Shown here: positions 43,762 to 53,130 of the stretch, one piece after another
How the letters are laid out: every line of letters begins with the position of its first letter
How positions within the stretch are numbered: the first letter of the stretch is position 1
Assembly (NCBI RefSeq): GCF_002282855.1
Contig: NZ_NRIR01000007.1
Coordinates: forward strand, 124,001-188,000
Reading direction: 5' to 3'
From: Paraferrimonas sedimenticola
GTDB taxonomy: Bacteria > Pseudomonadota > Gammaproteobacteria > Enterobacterales > Shewanellaceae
DNA: 64,000 nucleotides
The notes under the pieces: model-generated
The model's input: only the letters and a program-made list of their open reading frames with translations
Databases searched by the model: none
What the model was told of the DNA's origin: nothing
Made by a program: the position numbers and the translations under genes

Positions 43762-45350
43762 TCGCCAGCGTATTCTTGGTAGTCGAAGAAGCTAAAGTCG
43801 GCGTAACGCATGCGACCATCTAAGTCCTGACAACACACACCCACAAAGGCTCCGGTAAAGTTTGCACCTTCGCCTTTGCCAGCTTCATCAGAAAGTACAC
43901 TGTAATCCAGTGTCGCCACTAGCTGCCAATTCTCGCCGTCCAACGAATAGTCAAACACCAACTCGGCCATCACCACAGTGGCGCGAAGCCACACAGCTCC
44001 TGACTCGGGCAATTGAATCCGATTGTTAAACCGAGGGAAGTCCGCCTGCTGGTCCAGCTTCCCCAGACAGGACATCACATCCAGCACTCGCCCAAGCTGT
44101 TGGTCATGACTGATGTGCAGATAGTGGAACTTAGTGCTGTTGTAGTAGCACACCAACCCCGCTTGCTGTTGGAAGTCAGCGGGCTGGAATTCCAGTTGAG
44201 TGGTGGCGCTGAAGCAATGACTCTGTTGACGACGAGCCACCAGTGCCGAGTGATACCAAGACCCCAAGGACTCGCGACCTTTTAAGCGCAAATACCCCGG
44301 GCGCTCTTCAAGACTTAGCCAATTCAACGGCGGTGGTGTGCGCAGCCAATGAAAGCTCTGAGGTAACTCAGGCGAGTCAAACTCACAGCGCTCACTGTTG
44401 TCTTGTTTGACCGCATTTAAGCCCTGCGGCACCAGCTCGGGCAGATGCCCACCGGCCTTTAATCGAAACCAACCGGCATCGGTAAACTCCACCGCTTCAA
44501 TGGCCGTTTCACGCCCTAGTGGACTGCGGCAATTGGCCAGCGGTCGAGATGTCAGGTGAGTTAAGTACCAGTTGCCATCGGGGCTTTGTACCAGGCCACC
44601 GTGCCCGTTGCGCTGCAATGGATGGTCGCGGTCGTCTTTGGCGGTCACAATCGGACCGTTCGGGTCTAAGTGATATGGGCCGTTAATCTGCTTTGAACGC
44701 GCCATGGTACAAGCATGGTCATAGCCCGTGCCTCCCTCAGCGGTGAGCAAGTAGTAATAGCCTTGGTGAAAGTAGAGGTGCGGGCCTTCGGTGAAGCCCA
44801 GCTCACTACCCTCGAAAATTAGCTCGGGTTCCCCTAGCAAGCGTTGCTGTTTCGGACAGTACTCTTGCAGTCGAATACCTTGGAAAAAAGTGCGGTCTGG
44901 TCTGTGGTCCCACACCATGTTCAGCCACCACTTGCGACCGTCTCTGTCGTGATACAAGGATGGGTCAAAGCCACTGGAATTGATGTATATCGGATCGTCC
45001 CACTGGCCATCGATAGTATCGCAGCTGGTGAGGTAGTTGTGAGTGTCCTTAAAGTTACCGTCAAAGCGCTTCACGTCAGTGTAGGCTAGGTAGAAGCGAC
45101 CGTCGCTATAGCTCAGGCAAGGCGCCCAAACCCCGCAGGAATCGGGCTCGCCGGTCATGTCTAACAGGGCTTTGCGATTGAGCGGACGCGCGGTCAAGCG
45201 CCAATTCTGCAAATCGGTGGAATGATAAATCATCACCCCTGGATACCACTCAAACGTCGACACCGCGATGTAGTAGTCATCGCCAACGCGAACAATGCTT
45301 GGGTCTGGGTGAAAACCCCGCAAAATAGGGTTCAATTGAGACTGTTGCAC
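43758..45350 (-). CDS. GH43 beta-xylosidase
   Basis: A 530-residue GH43 enzyme with five-bladed propeller and C-terminal beta-sandwich. Asp16 (HPDPS), Asp129 (GFDPS) and Glu188 (FTEGPH) show the same spacing as base Asp14, Asp127 and acid Glu186 of Selenomonas beta-xylosidase SXA. It has no signal peptide, so it is likely cytoplasmic, releasing xylose from xylo-oligosaccharides. The start is GTG 45350 with GGAGG four bases upstream. A xyl operator lies upstream. Confidence 0.92.
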   Translation of the reverse strand: MQQSQLNPILRGFHPDPSIVRVGDDYYIAVSTFEWYPGVMIYHSTDLQNWRLTARPLNRKALLDMTGEPDSCGVWAPCLSYSDGRFYLAYTDVKRFDGNFKDTHNYLTSCDTIDGQWDDPIYINSSGFDPSLYHDRDGRKWWLNMVWDHRPDRTFFQGIRLQEYCPKQQRLLGEPELIFEGSELGFTEGPHLYFHQGYYYLLTAEGGTGYDHACTMARSKQINGPYHLDPNGPIVTAKDDRDHPLQRNGHGGLVQSPDGNWYLTHLTSRPLANCRSPLGRETAIEAVEFTDAGWFRLKAGGHLPELVPQGLNAVKQDNSERCEFDSPELPQSFHWLRTPPPLNWLSLEERPGYLRLKGRESLGSWYHSALVARRQQSHCFSATTQLEFQPADFQQQAGLVCYYNSTKFHYLHISHDQQLGRVLDVMSCLGKLDQQADFPRFNNRIQLPESGAVWLRATVVMAELVFDYSLDGENWQLVATLDYSVLSDEAGKGEGANFTGAFVGVCCQDLDGRMRYADFSFFDYQEYAGD

Positions 45351-45398
45351 TTGGCCTCCAATGGGTGTCGCCGCTGTCGCATGCGATCACATTGATAA

Positions 45399-45412
45399 TG
45401 TTAGCGTTAACA
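45399..45412. promoter_or_regulatory. xyl operator 3 (GH43 gene)
   Basis: TGTTAGCGTTAACA, fitting TGTTA-n-CG-n-TAACA. It lies 48 bases upstream of the GH43 start. Confidence 0.85.
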
Positions 45413-45450
45413 TAGTCTTGCCCTACAAGACTGTCAAACCAGTAAAAAAC

Positions 45451-46485
45451 TTAAGTAGGGGAAATTACTGAGTCCCGGGATTTGAGTTCAAAATCCAGCA
45501 CCTGACGGTACTCGCTGGCCTTAGGTTTGCGCTCTTTAGAGACCTGTCCTGAGGACAGTAACTCCACCGCGCGATTGGCCATTTCCGCTATCGGCTGGCG
45601 TACCGTGGTTAACGGCGGCCACAGTGCTTGCGCAATGTGAGTATCGTCGTAACCCACCACAGATAGCTCATCTGGCACCTTGATCTGCAGGCGGTTGGCC
45701 ACCGAGATAGTCGCCGCTGCCATATCGTCATTACTGGCAAACACTGCCGTTGGGCGCTTGCTCGAGGTTAGGATTTTCTCGGCCGCGCTCAGCCCTGACT
45801 TATAGGTAAAGTAGCCCTGCTCTATGGTCTCGGGCACTATTGCTAGCTTGTTGGAGCGCAGCGCATCCATATAGCCTTGATAGCGCAATCGGCTGGCCCC
45901 TTGGTTGGGGTTACCGATAATAAAGCCAATCTCTGTATGCCCCTTATTGATAAGCAATTGAGTCATCTCAAAGGCGGCCTGATAATCGTCCATACAAACA
46001 TAAGGCGAGCAGTCGAGTTGCGTATCTGGCGCCACTCGAATGAAAGGCACACCAGATTCTTTTAGCACCTCAATCACCTCTGGCTGATCGCACACAGGCG
46101 GCAACAAAATGACGCCGTCCACGCGGGTTTCTTCGATCAGTGAGCGGGTGATTTGCAGCTGTTGTTCTGACTCGCCAGAGGCCTCGTCCACCACTAGGTG
46201 GTATCCCTTAGCCCGGCAGCTCTTAAGAGCACCGAGTAAAAACTGGCTGATGTAACCTTCTGAAGGGTTGTCGTAGAGTAAGCCGATAAAGTAGGACTTA
46301 GAGCTGGCCAAACGACGCGCCGACACATTGGGTCGGTAGTTCAGTTCATTGGCAATTTGCTGAACTTTTTGGCGGGTTTTGTCGCTGACCTTAGGGTCGT
46401 CATTTAATACCCGTGATACGGTCATTTTTGACACGCCAGCGCGATCGGCGACGTCTTGTATGGTCGCTCGGCGACGCTCAGACAT
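45451..46485 (-). CDS. LacI-family repressor of the xylose regulon
   Basis: A 344-residue LacI/GalR regulator: N-terminal helix-turn-helix ATIQDVADRAGVSKMTVSRVL (first 26 residues), hinge YRPNVSARRLAS, then the periplasmic-binding-like ligand domain. It is the only sugar-type DNA-binding regulator here and lies in the cluster carrying four matching operators, so it is likely their repressor, released by xylose. It is not related to E. coli XylR, which is an AraC-type activator. The start at 46485 is supported by GGGAAG seven bases upstream; the frame opens earlier at 46512. Confidence 0.88.
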   Translation of the reverse strand: MSERRRATIQDVADRAGVSKMTVSRVLNDDPKVSDKTRQKVQQIANELNYRPNVSARRLASSKSYFIGLLYDNPSEGYISQFLLGALKSCRAKGYHLVVDEASGESEQQLQITRSLIEETRVDGVILLPPVCDQPEVIEVLKESGVPFIRVAPDTQLDCSPYVCMDDYQAAFEMTQLLINKGHTEIGFIIGNPNQGASRLRYQGYMDALRSNKLAIVPETIEQGYFTYKSGLSAAEKILTSSKRPTAVFASNDDMAAATISVANRLQIKVPDELSVVGYDDTHIAQALWPPLTTVRQPIAEMANRAVELLSSGQVSKERKPKASEYRQVLDFELKSRDSVISPT

Positions 46486-46537
46486 AGTTAGCTTCCCTGT
46501 AAACAACACCACAAAACAAAGCGATGTAACATTATTG

Positions 46538-46551
46538 AGTTAACGCTACCA
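46538..46551. promoter_or_regulatory. Weak xyl operator 5 (regulator gene)
   Basis: AGTTAACGCTACCA matches TGTTA-n-CG-n-TAACA with two mismatches. It lies 53 bases upstream of the regulator start, and would fit autoregulation. Confidence 0.4.
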
Positions 46552-46628
46552 ATTTTGCCCAGTGCTTGCACTATAATTTGTACAATTTGCGCGCAATCAG
46601 CAGGCTAACTCAATCCTGGTTTAGCGGG

Positions 46629-47942
46629 TTAGAAAATCACGCGGTTAACATAGTTTTCCAAGCGCTCTTGAGCACCAGTCACCGGCTTAGGATCCAACTC
46701 AGCTTTAGTGGCATAGTCGGCCAGGCTAGCCAAGTCGTACTTGCCGCTAAGAATGCCTTGGCCCAAATCGCCGCTCCAACCACCGTAGCGCTTTTCAACA
46801 TTGGCGACTAAGTCGCCCTGCTCGATAAGCTCAGCGGCTTTCAGCAAAGCACAGGCGATGGTGTCCATGCCGCCAATATGGCCGTGGGCCAAGTCCACAG
46901 GATCGATGCTCTGACGGCGGATTTTGGTATCGAAGTTAAAGCCACCGCTAGCGAAACCGCCGCCTTTGAGAATTTCGAACATGATAAGCGTCATCTCTTC
47001 CACACTGTTGGGGAACTGGTCGGTATCCCAGCCCAACTGAGGGTCACCGCGATTGGCATCAATTGAGCCGAACAAGCCCAGCGAGAAGGCGGTGGCAATT
47101 TCGTGGTGGAAAGAGTGGCCCGCCAAGGTGGCATGGTTGGCTTCAATGTTGACGCGAACTTCGTTTTCCAAACCGTACTGCTTCAAGAAGCCATACACGG
47201 TCGCTGTGTCGTAGTCGTACTGATGCTTGGTCGGCTCTTGTGGCTTAGGCTCAATCAAAATGGTGCCGTCAAAGCCGATTTTGTGCTTGTGCTCAACCAC
47301 CATTTGCAAGAAGCGGGCGTACTGCTCGCGCTCGCGCTTAAGGTCTGTGTTAAGCAAGGTTTCGTAGCCTTCGCGACCGCCCCAAAGTACGTAGTTTTCA
47401 CCGCCTAATCGGTGAGTCGCTTCCAATGCGGTGCGCACTTGAGTCGCACCCCAGGCAAACACTTCTGGATCTGGGTTGGTGGCTGCACCACCCATGTAGC
47501 GCTTGTTGCTAAACAGGTTGGCCGTACCCCACAACAGCTTTACGCCGGTTTCATCTTGTTTGCGCGCCAGCACTTCTTCCATCTCGGCAAAGTTGCGCAA
47601 GTACTCAGCAATGCTATTGCCCTCAGGTGCGACGTCCACGTCGTGGAAGCAGTAGTAGGGAATACCCAGCTTGGTGAAAAACTCAAACGCCGCATCGGCT
47701 TTAGCCTTGGCTTGGGTCATCAAGTCGCCTTGGTGCCAGTTGCGATCAAAGGTCGGCGCACCAAAGATATCAAAGCCGTTCCAGCAGAAGTTGTGCCAAT
47801 AGCAGGCGGCAAAACGCAGGTGCTCTTTCATGGTCTTGCCCAGTACCACGCGATTTTCATCGTAGTAGCGGTAGGCCAACGGGTTAGTCGACTCTGGACC
47901 TTCGTATTTGACCTGACTCAGGCCTGGAAAATGTTCGCTCAT
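46629..47942 (-). CDS. xylA: Xylose isomerase
   Basis: A 437-residue class II xylose isomerase (E. coli 440) that converts D-xylose to D-xylulose with two divalent metals. Landmarks: [26 protein letters not shown] with catalytic His near 101, [14 protein letters not shown] and [16 protein letters not shown]. Its ATG overlaps the xylB stop by four bases, so the order is xylB then xylA, opposite to E. coli. Confidence 0.96.
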   Translation of the reverse strand: MSEHFPGLSQVKYEGPESTNPLAYRYYDENRVVLGKTMKEHLRFAACYWHNFCWNGFDIFGAPTFDRNWHQGDLMTQAKAKADAAFEFFTKLGIPYYCFHDVDVAPEGNSIAEYLRNFAEMEEVLARKQDETGVKLLWGTANLFSNKRYMGGAATNPDPEVFAWGATQVRTALEATHRLGGENYVLWGGREGYETLLNTDLKREREQYARFLQMVVEHKHKIGFDGTILIEPKPQEPTKHQYDYDTATVYGFLKQYGLENEVRVNIEANHATLAGHSFHHEIATAFSLGLFGSIDANRGDPQLGWDTDQFPNSVEEMTLIMFEILKGGGFASGGFNFDTKIRRQSIDPVDLAHGHIGGMDTIACALLKAAELIEQGDLVANVEKRYGGWSGDLGQGILSGKYDLASLADYATKAELDPKPVTGAQERLENYVNRVIF

Positions 47943-49408
47943 GAGTTCTCCTGGGAAAAAAGCGGTTTTAATACACGATAGAGTTCACCAAAGCGCTGAC
48001 GTCGCTGCGCATGGCGATTTACTTGATTCGGTTGAGGTTGATGGGTAGCAACGATAGGCGGCACTGGGCACACCTCGCGCACACTTAACTCGGTTTCAAT
48101 GGCTAAACGCGCCAAACGGGCCGCGCCAAACGCAGGTCCCATTTCGCCGCCTTGGCGAAACACCAACTGTAGGTTGAATATGTTGGCCAGCAGTTGTCGC
48201 CAGTAGGGGCTCTGGCCACCACCGCCAATCAGGGATACTTGCTCTGGTACCACGCCAGTTTGATGCAGTGCATCGGCACCGTCGGCGAGCGCATAACCCA
48301 CCCCTTCCAACACGGCATGAGTCATCATGGCGCGGTTAGTTTGGTGGTTTAGGCCAATAAAATGGCCCATGGCGTGTGGGTCATTGTGAGGAGTGCGCTC
48401 ACCACTGAGGTAAGGCAAGAAATACAAGCTGTCTTGCTGGCAATCGTCGCTGTGCTCGGCCAGCTCTTCGAGTAAAGCCACTACCGGCAGACCATTGACC
48501 TTAGCCCACCACTCCAAACAGGCTGCAGCGCTAAGCACCACTGACATCATGTGCCAGCTGTTAGGCAGCGCGTGGCAGAAGCTGTGCAGTGCTGAGTCGG
48601 GGTTAGAACGAAAGCCATCGCTGGCGACGAAGTACACCCCAGAGGTACCCAGACTTAACATGGCCTGTCCTGGCTCGGTTATACCGACACCAACCGCTCC
48701 TGCTGCGTTGTCGCCACCACCGGCAACGATAGGCACGCACTCGAGTCCCCAACGCTGTGCCAGCGACTCGCTGAGATGACCGGTGATCTCACTGCCTTCA
48801 AACAGCTTTGGCATTTGGCTTTGTGAAAGACCTGTGGCGGCCAGCAGTTCTGGGCTCCAACTGCGCTTGGCCACATCCAGCCATAAGGTGCCGGCGCTAT
48901 CCGACATGTCAGAAGCGTAATCGCCGCTCAAGCGATAACGCAGGTAATCCTTGGGCAGCAACACCATAGCTACCTGATCGAAAATTTCCGGCTCGTGGTT
49001 TTTCACCCACAACAGCTTAGGCGCGGTGAAACCCGGCATAACGATATTACCGCCAATCTCACGACTATTAGGCACCGCAGCTTCAATCGCTTGGCATTCG
49101 GCCTGGCAGCGGCCGTCGTTCCACAAGATTGCAGGGCGCAGCACTTGGCCCTGATTGTCGAGTAAGGTCGCACCATGCATCTGGCCGGACAGGCCAATGG
49201 CTTTGATTTGCGTGAGAGCACCGGCGAGTTTGAGCTTATCCAGTGCAGTGCAGGTTGCCTGCCACCAGTCGGCTGGGTCTTGCTCTGACCACAGCGGCTG
49301 GGGCCGGCTGACACTCAAGGGTTCAGACTGGCTGGCAACCACTTGGTCTTGGTCGTCCAACACCAGTACTTTAACCCCTGAGGTTCCTAAATCTATTCCA
49401 ATGTACAC
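47939..49408 (-). CDS. xylB: Xylulokinase
   Basis: A 489-residue FGGY-family kinase that phosphorylates D-xylulose. N-terminal [16 protein letters not shown], substrate motif LSGQMHG near 78 and the ATP-site [11 protein letters not shown] at about 234 are clear. The frame starts with ATG at 49414, but AAGGA touches it; the GTG at 49408 has AAGGA six bases upstream and gives the N terminus MYIGIDLG as in E. coli. First gene of xylBA, behind operator 4. Confidence 0.94.
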   Translation of the reverse strand: MYIGIDLGTSGVKVLVLDDQDQVVASQSEPLSVSRPQPLWSEQDPADWWQATCTALDKLKLAGALTQIKAIGLSGQMHGATLLDNQGQVLRPAILWNDGRCQAECQAIEAAVPNSREIGGNIVMPGFTAPKLLWVKNHEPEIFDQVAMVLLPKDYLRYRLSGDYASDMSDSAGTLWLDVAKRSWSPELLAATGLSQSQMPKLFEGSEITGHLSESLAQRWGLECVPIVAGGGDNAAGAVGVGITEPGQAMLSLGTSGVYFVASDGFRSNPDSALHSFCHALPNSWHMMSVVLSAAACLEWWAKVNGLPVVALLEELAEHSDDCQQDSLYFLPYLSGERTPHNDPHAMGHFIGLNHQTNRAMMTHAVLEGVGYALADGADALHQTGVVPEQVSLIGGGGQSPYWRQLLANIFNLQLVFRQGGEMGPAFGAARLARLAIETELSVREVCPVPPIVATHQPQPNQVNRHAQRRQRFGELYRVLKPLFSQENS

Positions 49409-49492
49409 AGGCATTCCTTCTGGCGAGACCCTGATTTACCACCGCCTAATTGGAGTTGTGAAAAAGCGTTTTGGCGGTCCAATATCAATCAA

Positions 49493-49506
49493 TGTTACCG
49501 CTAACA
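49493..49506. promoter_or_regulatory. xyl operator 4 (xylBA)
   Basis: TGTTACCGCTAACA, fitting TGTTA-n-CG-n-TAACA. It lies 84 bases upstream of the xylB GTG. Confidence 0.85.
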
Positions 49507-49567
49507 TTTCTAATTGCAAGTTGTAACATGAACAAAATACACACAAGTGGTCTTAAAAAATGGTCAA

Positions 49568-49596
49568 AAGCCCAGCTAGGCTCGCTAGCTGGGCTT
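49568..49596 (-). terminator. Terminator after cysQ
   Basis: A perfect 12-bp stem AAGCCCAGCTAG/CTAGCTGGGCTT around GCTCG. On the minus strand it is followed by TT, then a T-rich stretch after six bases; it lies 50 bases after the cysQ stop. Confidence 0.7.
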
Positions 49597-49645
49597 AAAA
49601 AGAATAGTCAAAGCGGTTGGATTTGCAGCAAACAAGTCAGTGGAA

Positions 49646-50452
49646 TTAACGCAGAATATCTTCCCAGTTGAGTTGAGGCTCACCTAGGACCACAAAGTCC
49701 GGGTTCTCTAAGGATTCGCGCTGGTTATAACTCAAAGGTTCGAGTTGCAGCGACAGTATCTGCCCACCGGCTTGTTCAACAATGCATTGAGTTGCACCGG
49801 TATCCCACTCGCCGGTTGGTCCTAAGCGAATGTAACAATCGGCCTGGCCTTCAGCAATCCAGCAAGACTTGAGGGCGGCGCTACCCATAGGCTCTAGCTG
49901 ATATTCCAAATCAGGCGTTAAGTGCGCCAATAAACGCTCGGTCTTTTGGCGACGGCTGACCGCCATGCGCAGTTCGGTCAGCTGTTGTGGGTCTATTTTA
50001 TTGGTGCGAATGCGCTGGGTTTCGCCTGCGAGTCGCTTAAAAGCCCCTTGGCCTTTGACCGCGAAATAGCAAGCTTTAGTCATAGGGGCATAAACCACCC
50101 CCATCACCGGAGTATTGTCTTCGATAAGCGCGATATTGACAGCGAAATCGCCACTGCCAGCGATAAACTCCTGAGTTCCGTCTAAGGGGTCTACCAGCCA
50201 ATAACGGGACCAGCGACCGCGCTCTTGCAGTGGAACATTGGCATCTTCTTCCGAAAGAATTGGCGTTGTCGGAGTGAGCTGCCTCAGTGCATTAACTATG
50301 TACTCATGAGCGGCCAAATCCGCCGAGGTCACCGGAGTCTCGTCGGATTTTGTCAGTTTGGAGAAACTGCCAGATTGATAAATATCGCGAATCAGACCGC
50401 CCGCGTGAGTGGCGATCTCAATGGCTGATTCAACTAAGTCTTTGGGCTGCAT
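49646..50452 (-). CDS. cysQ: 3'(2'),5'-bisphosphate nucleotidase
   Basis: A 268-residue CysQ of the inositol monophosphatase fold. Metal-binding LSEED (about 70-74), DPLDGTQEF (about 91-99) and the C-terminal WDTGATQCIVEQAGG are present. It removes 3'-phosphate from PAP made in sulfate assimilation. GGAGG precedes the ATG. nudE is 18 bases upstream on the same strand, an arrangement common in gammaproteobacteria. Confidence 0.93.
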   Translation of the reverse strand: MQPKDLVESAIEIATHAGGLIRDIYQSGSFSKLTKSDETPVTSADLAAHEYIVNALRQLTPTTPILSEEDANVPLQERGRWSRYWLVDPLDGTQEFIAGSGDFAVNIALIEDNTPVMGVVYAPMTKACYFAVKGQGAFKRLAGETQRIRTNKIDPQQLTELRMAVSRRQKTERLLAHLTPDLEYQLEPMGSAALKSCWIAEGQADCYIRLGPTGEWDTGATQCIVEQAGGQILSLQLEPLSYNQRESLENPDFVVLGEPQLNWEDILR

Positions 50453-50470
50453 CGCTACCTCCGCCCCGCA

Positions 50471-51040
50471 CTAACCTTCTGCCAGTGCGCGTTTTGCCAA
50501 TGCGCGTTGGGCCAACATAAGTGCGGCCACCGAGCGCGACTCAATAAAGTCATCCTGATCCAAAAGTTGGTCCCAGTCCGCACGAGCTACGGTTTTTACC
50601 CCAAGTGGCTCTGGCTCATCCCCTTCAAGCCAACTCGAATACAGCTCCTCTGCTAGAAAGATGTGCATCTTGCTGGCAAAGTAGCCGGGTGCCAGTGCTA
50701 CCTGCTTCAATTCGGTCCAGCGCTTCGCGCCAAAGCCCATTTCTTCTTGCAGCTCTCGGTTAGCCGCCTCCGCTGGGCTCTCGCCCGGGTCAATTAAGCC
50801 CTTGGGGAAACCCCATTCGTAGCTGTCGGTACCCGCGCAGTACTCTTGCGCCAGTAATACACTGCCGTCTTGTTGCAGCGCGACAATCATTACCGCGCCG
50901 GATCGATTGCCGCGCATTCGCTCGTAAAAGCGCTCGGCACCGTTGGCAAAGCGCAAATGAACTTGCTCAATCTTAAACAGCCGACTTTGGGCGACCAGTT
51001 TGGCTTCCAATATCTCTGGTTTTTTGCGGTTGTCGCTCAT
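50471..51040 (-). CDS. nudE: ADP-compounds hydrolase NudE
   Basis: A 189-residue Nudix hydrolase. The Nudix box runs GLIDPGESPAEAANRELQEE (about 80-99) followed by MGFG. NudE cleaves ADP-ribose, NADH and related compounds. The frame opens with TTG at 51043, but the ATG at 51040 is a better start, with GGAAG a few bases upstream. Co-transcribed with cysQ. Confidence 0.92.
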   Translation of the reverse strand: MSDNRKKPEILEAKLVAQSRLFKIEQVHLRFANGAERFYERMRGNRSGAVMIVALQQDGSVLLAQEYCAGTDSYEWGFPKGLIDPGESPAEAANRELQEEMGFGAKRWTELKQVALAPGYFASKMHIFLAEELYSSWLEGDEPEPLGVKTVARADWDQLLDQDDFIESRSVAALMLAQRALAKRALAEG

Positions 51041-51221
51041 CAAGCTTCCACTTCCTCAGGCGTGAATATTTTTACTTTATCTCACCAAACAAGGGTTTGA
51101 ATAGGATTACCAGACAATTTATTAGTCAATTTTTAGTTGCCACAGGGTGATCGAGTCGACAATACGGCTTAGCCACACCTTAATTCGGTAAAAGCCACTT
51201 TATATTAGGCCGGCTTCATAT

Positions 51222-51239
51222 ATAGTGACCGCTCACTAT
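51222..51239. promoter_or_regulatory. Palindrome ATAGTGA-CCGC-TCACTAT upstream of mepM
   Basis: Seven-base perfect arms around CCGC, 18 bases before the GTG start. The core GTGA-N4-TCAC resembles operators of TetR-type regulators and also the SlmA site consensus GTGA-GTAC-TCAC. The binding protein is not known. Confidence 0.5.
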
Positions 51240-51257
51240 TTCATATGAGGTAAGCGC

Positions 51258-52526
51258 GTGCGTGCAATTGGCTCCAAACTACAGAGTGTTTCGTTAGACA
51301 GTCTTCCCAAAAAGCGATTGGCTGTATCTACCGCATTTCTGCTCAGTGGAATCTGGATTAGCCTGCAAAGCCCGTTGGAATTCGCGCCTAAGCGCCAAGC
51401 CCTAGCGCTACCTAAGACGATGCCCGTCGTGGCCGCTTCCCTGCCCGACAGCGCACAAGTGGATTCACCACAGTGGCAAACTGTCATTGAGCGCGGTGAT
51501 AACCTCAGCGCCTTGTTCAAACGCGCTGGCCTGTCGAGCCAGATCTTGCACAAGGTGATGCAAGCAGATGCCGCCATTCTGGCTTTGGACACACTGCGTC
51601 CGGGGCATGAGCTCAAACTGTGGAAAAACGATCGCGGCGAATTAACTCAATTAGAGCTGGTATTCTCCCGTGCCCATCAAGTGGTGTTTAGCCTTAACGC
51701 GGCCAATGAATTCAGCTATGAAGAGTTCAAACGCGAGGGTAATTGGCAGCCAAGAGTCCTGGCTGGCACCATTCACAGCTCCTTTTACGTCGCCGCTAAA
51801 AACGCCGGCCTAAGTGCCAGTGAAGCGGTGTTAATTGAGAGCCTGTACCGCGACAAAATCGACTTCAGTCGCAATATTCGCAAGGGTGATCGCTTTCAGG
51901 TACTGCGCAAAGCCCAATATCTCGAAGGGGTCGCCACTGGCGAGCATCGCATCATGGCGGTGCGCTTTTTCCGCGGCAACCAGATGCTAGAGGTGTTCCG
52001 CCATAGCGACGGCCACTTTTACGACAATAAAGCCAAGGGCTTAGGTCAGGGATTTTTGACCCGTCCGTTTCAGGGCAACTATCGCATCAGCTCGCACTTT
52101 AATCCGCGTCGCAAGCATCCGGTCACTGGAGTCACCACGCCACACAATGGCACCGACTTCGCCACCCCAACCGGCACTCGTTTGATAGCTCCCGCGGATG
52201 GAGTGGTTAAAACCGTCGCCAACCACCAGTTTGCCGGGCGCTACTTGGTCATTCAGCACGGTGACCGTTACCGCAGTCGTTTCTTACACCTGTCAAAGAT
52301 TTCAGTGTCGCCCGGTCAAACCGTACGCCAGGGACAGACGATTGCCAGATCCGGTGCCACCGGCCGTGTAACCGGTGCGCACTTGCACTACGAGCTTCAC
52401 GTCAACGGTCGTCCAGTTGACCCAATGAAAGCGAGCTTCCCTCGCTCTACCGAGCTGGACGCCAAGCAAAAGCCCGAATTCTTTGAGTTGGTTAAATCGC
52501 GCCAGCTGATGCTCGACCTGAGCTAA
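51258..52526 (+). CDS. mepM: M23 peptidoglycan endopeptidase, MepM-like
   Basis: A 422-residue cell-wall hydrolase. An N-terminal membrane anchor (about 17-37), a LysM/OapA-like region (IERGDNLSALFKRAGL, about 77-92) and a C-terminal LytM domain with zinc ligands in HNGTDFATPTGT and HLHYELHVNGRPVDP. It cuts D,D-cross-links between peptide stems to allow wall growth. The start is GTG 51258 with GAGG upstream. Ends in a perfect terminator. Confidence 0.92.
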   Translation: MRAIGSKLQSVSLDSLPKKRLAVSTAFLLSGIWISLQSPLEFAPKRQALALPKTMPVVAASLPDSAQVDSPQWQTVIERGDNLSALFKRAGLSSQILHKVMQADAAILALDTLRPGHELKLWKNDRGELTQLELVFSRAHQVVFSLNAANEFSYEEFKREGNWQPRVLAGTIHSSFYVAAKNAGLSASEAVLIESLYRDKIDFSRNIRKGDRFQVLRKAQYLEGVATGEHRIMAVRFFRGNQMLEVFRHSDGHFYDNKAKGLGQGFLTRPFQGNYRISSHFNPRRKHPVTGVTTPHNGTDFATPTGTRLIAPADGVVKTVANHQFAGRYLVIQHGDRYRSRFLHLSKISVSPGQTVRQGQTIARSGATGRVTGAHLHYELHVNGRPVDPMKASFPRSTELDAKQKPEFFELVKSRQLMLDLS

Positions 52527-52545
52527 TATTCCAAGAATTTCAGAC

Positions 52546-52579
52546 AAAAAAATGCCAGTCGACTGACTGGCATTTTTTT
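52546..52579. terminator. Bidirectional terminator after mepM
   Basis: Seven A, TGCCAGTC, loop GACT, GACTGGCA, seven T. Perfect and symmetric, so it also serves the minus-strand gene ending at 52595. Confidence 0.93.
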
Positions 52580-52594
52580 GTGGGATCGGCTTGA

Positions 52595-52978
52595 TTAAGC
52601 TTCCATCTGTAAGCTGCGACGGCGGTTGCGATATTTCACTTGCACCACCTTGTTGTTGCCGCTTAAACATTGGTTGCGACCTAAGCTCATCGGCTCTGGC
52701 TTGTCTGCCATGGCGTTGAATTGAATTGGCATTTCGCTAGGATTCTTACGCGGCTGATGCTGCCAATCGCGCTCGGCTACGCCAAACTTGCTGTCGTGGT
52801 GCTTTTTGGCTTGGTGACGACGGGATTCTTTGGCCTTATTCACTTCTTTCAGTGCCTCAACCTTTTGAGTTTCAAAAGTGATCGGCTTAACCGGCTCAAA
52901 GGTTTCCAGATTGTCTGAGTTGGCTTCGACAGGTTCAGGGGCAAAGGTAAAGACCAGCTTATTACTATTGGTTTTCAT
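52595..52978 (-). CDS. Small charged hypothetical protein
   Basis: A 127-residue hydrophilic protein, acidic and Glu-rich in the first third, basic in the rest, ending in KYRNRRRSLQMEA. It has no signal peptide, membrane segment or recognised domain, and is probably largely disordered. A shared terminator on its 3' side and absence of any better frame support that it is a gene; the ribosome binding site (GGA, eight bases upstream) is weak. Confidence 0.5.
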   Translation of the reverse strand: MKTNSNKLVFTFAPEPVEANSDNLETFEPVKPITFETQKVEALKEVNKAKESRRHQAKKHHDSKFGVAERDWQHQPRKNPSEMPIQFNAMADKPEPMSLGRNQCLSGNNKVVQVKYRNRRRSLQMEA

Positions 52979-53083
52979 GGCGCTATCCAGAGGCGAATAA
53001 AGTATGGTTCTACTTTATCTAAGCCGCCCTATTTCCTCTGTGGTGTAGCAGTTGTTAAAAGTGTGTTGTTGATGACGCAAGCC

Positions 53084-53113
53084 AAAAAAAGAGCGCCTAA
53101 CAAGGCGCTCTTT
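53084..53113 (-). terminator. Terminator of the gsp operon
   Basis: AAAGAGCGCCT and AGGCGCTCTTT around a four-base loop; on the minus strand the second arm runs into seven T. It lies directly after gspN. Confidence 0.92.
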
Positions 53114-53130
53114 ACCGATAAATCACTGGC

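Noticed and set aside
47412-47981. 189-codon plus-strand frame opposite xylA
   Set aside because: Shadow of the highly conserved xylA frame.
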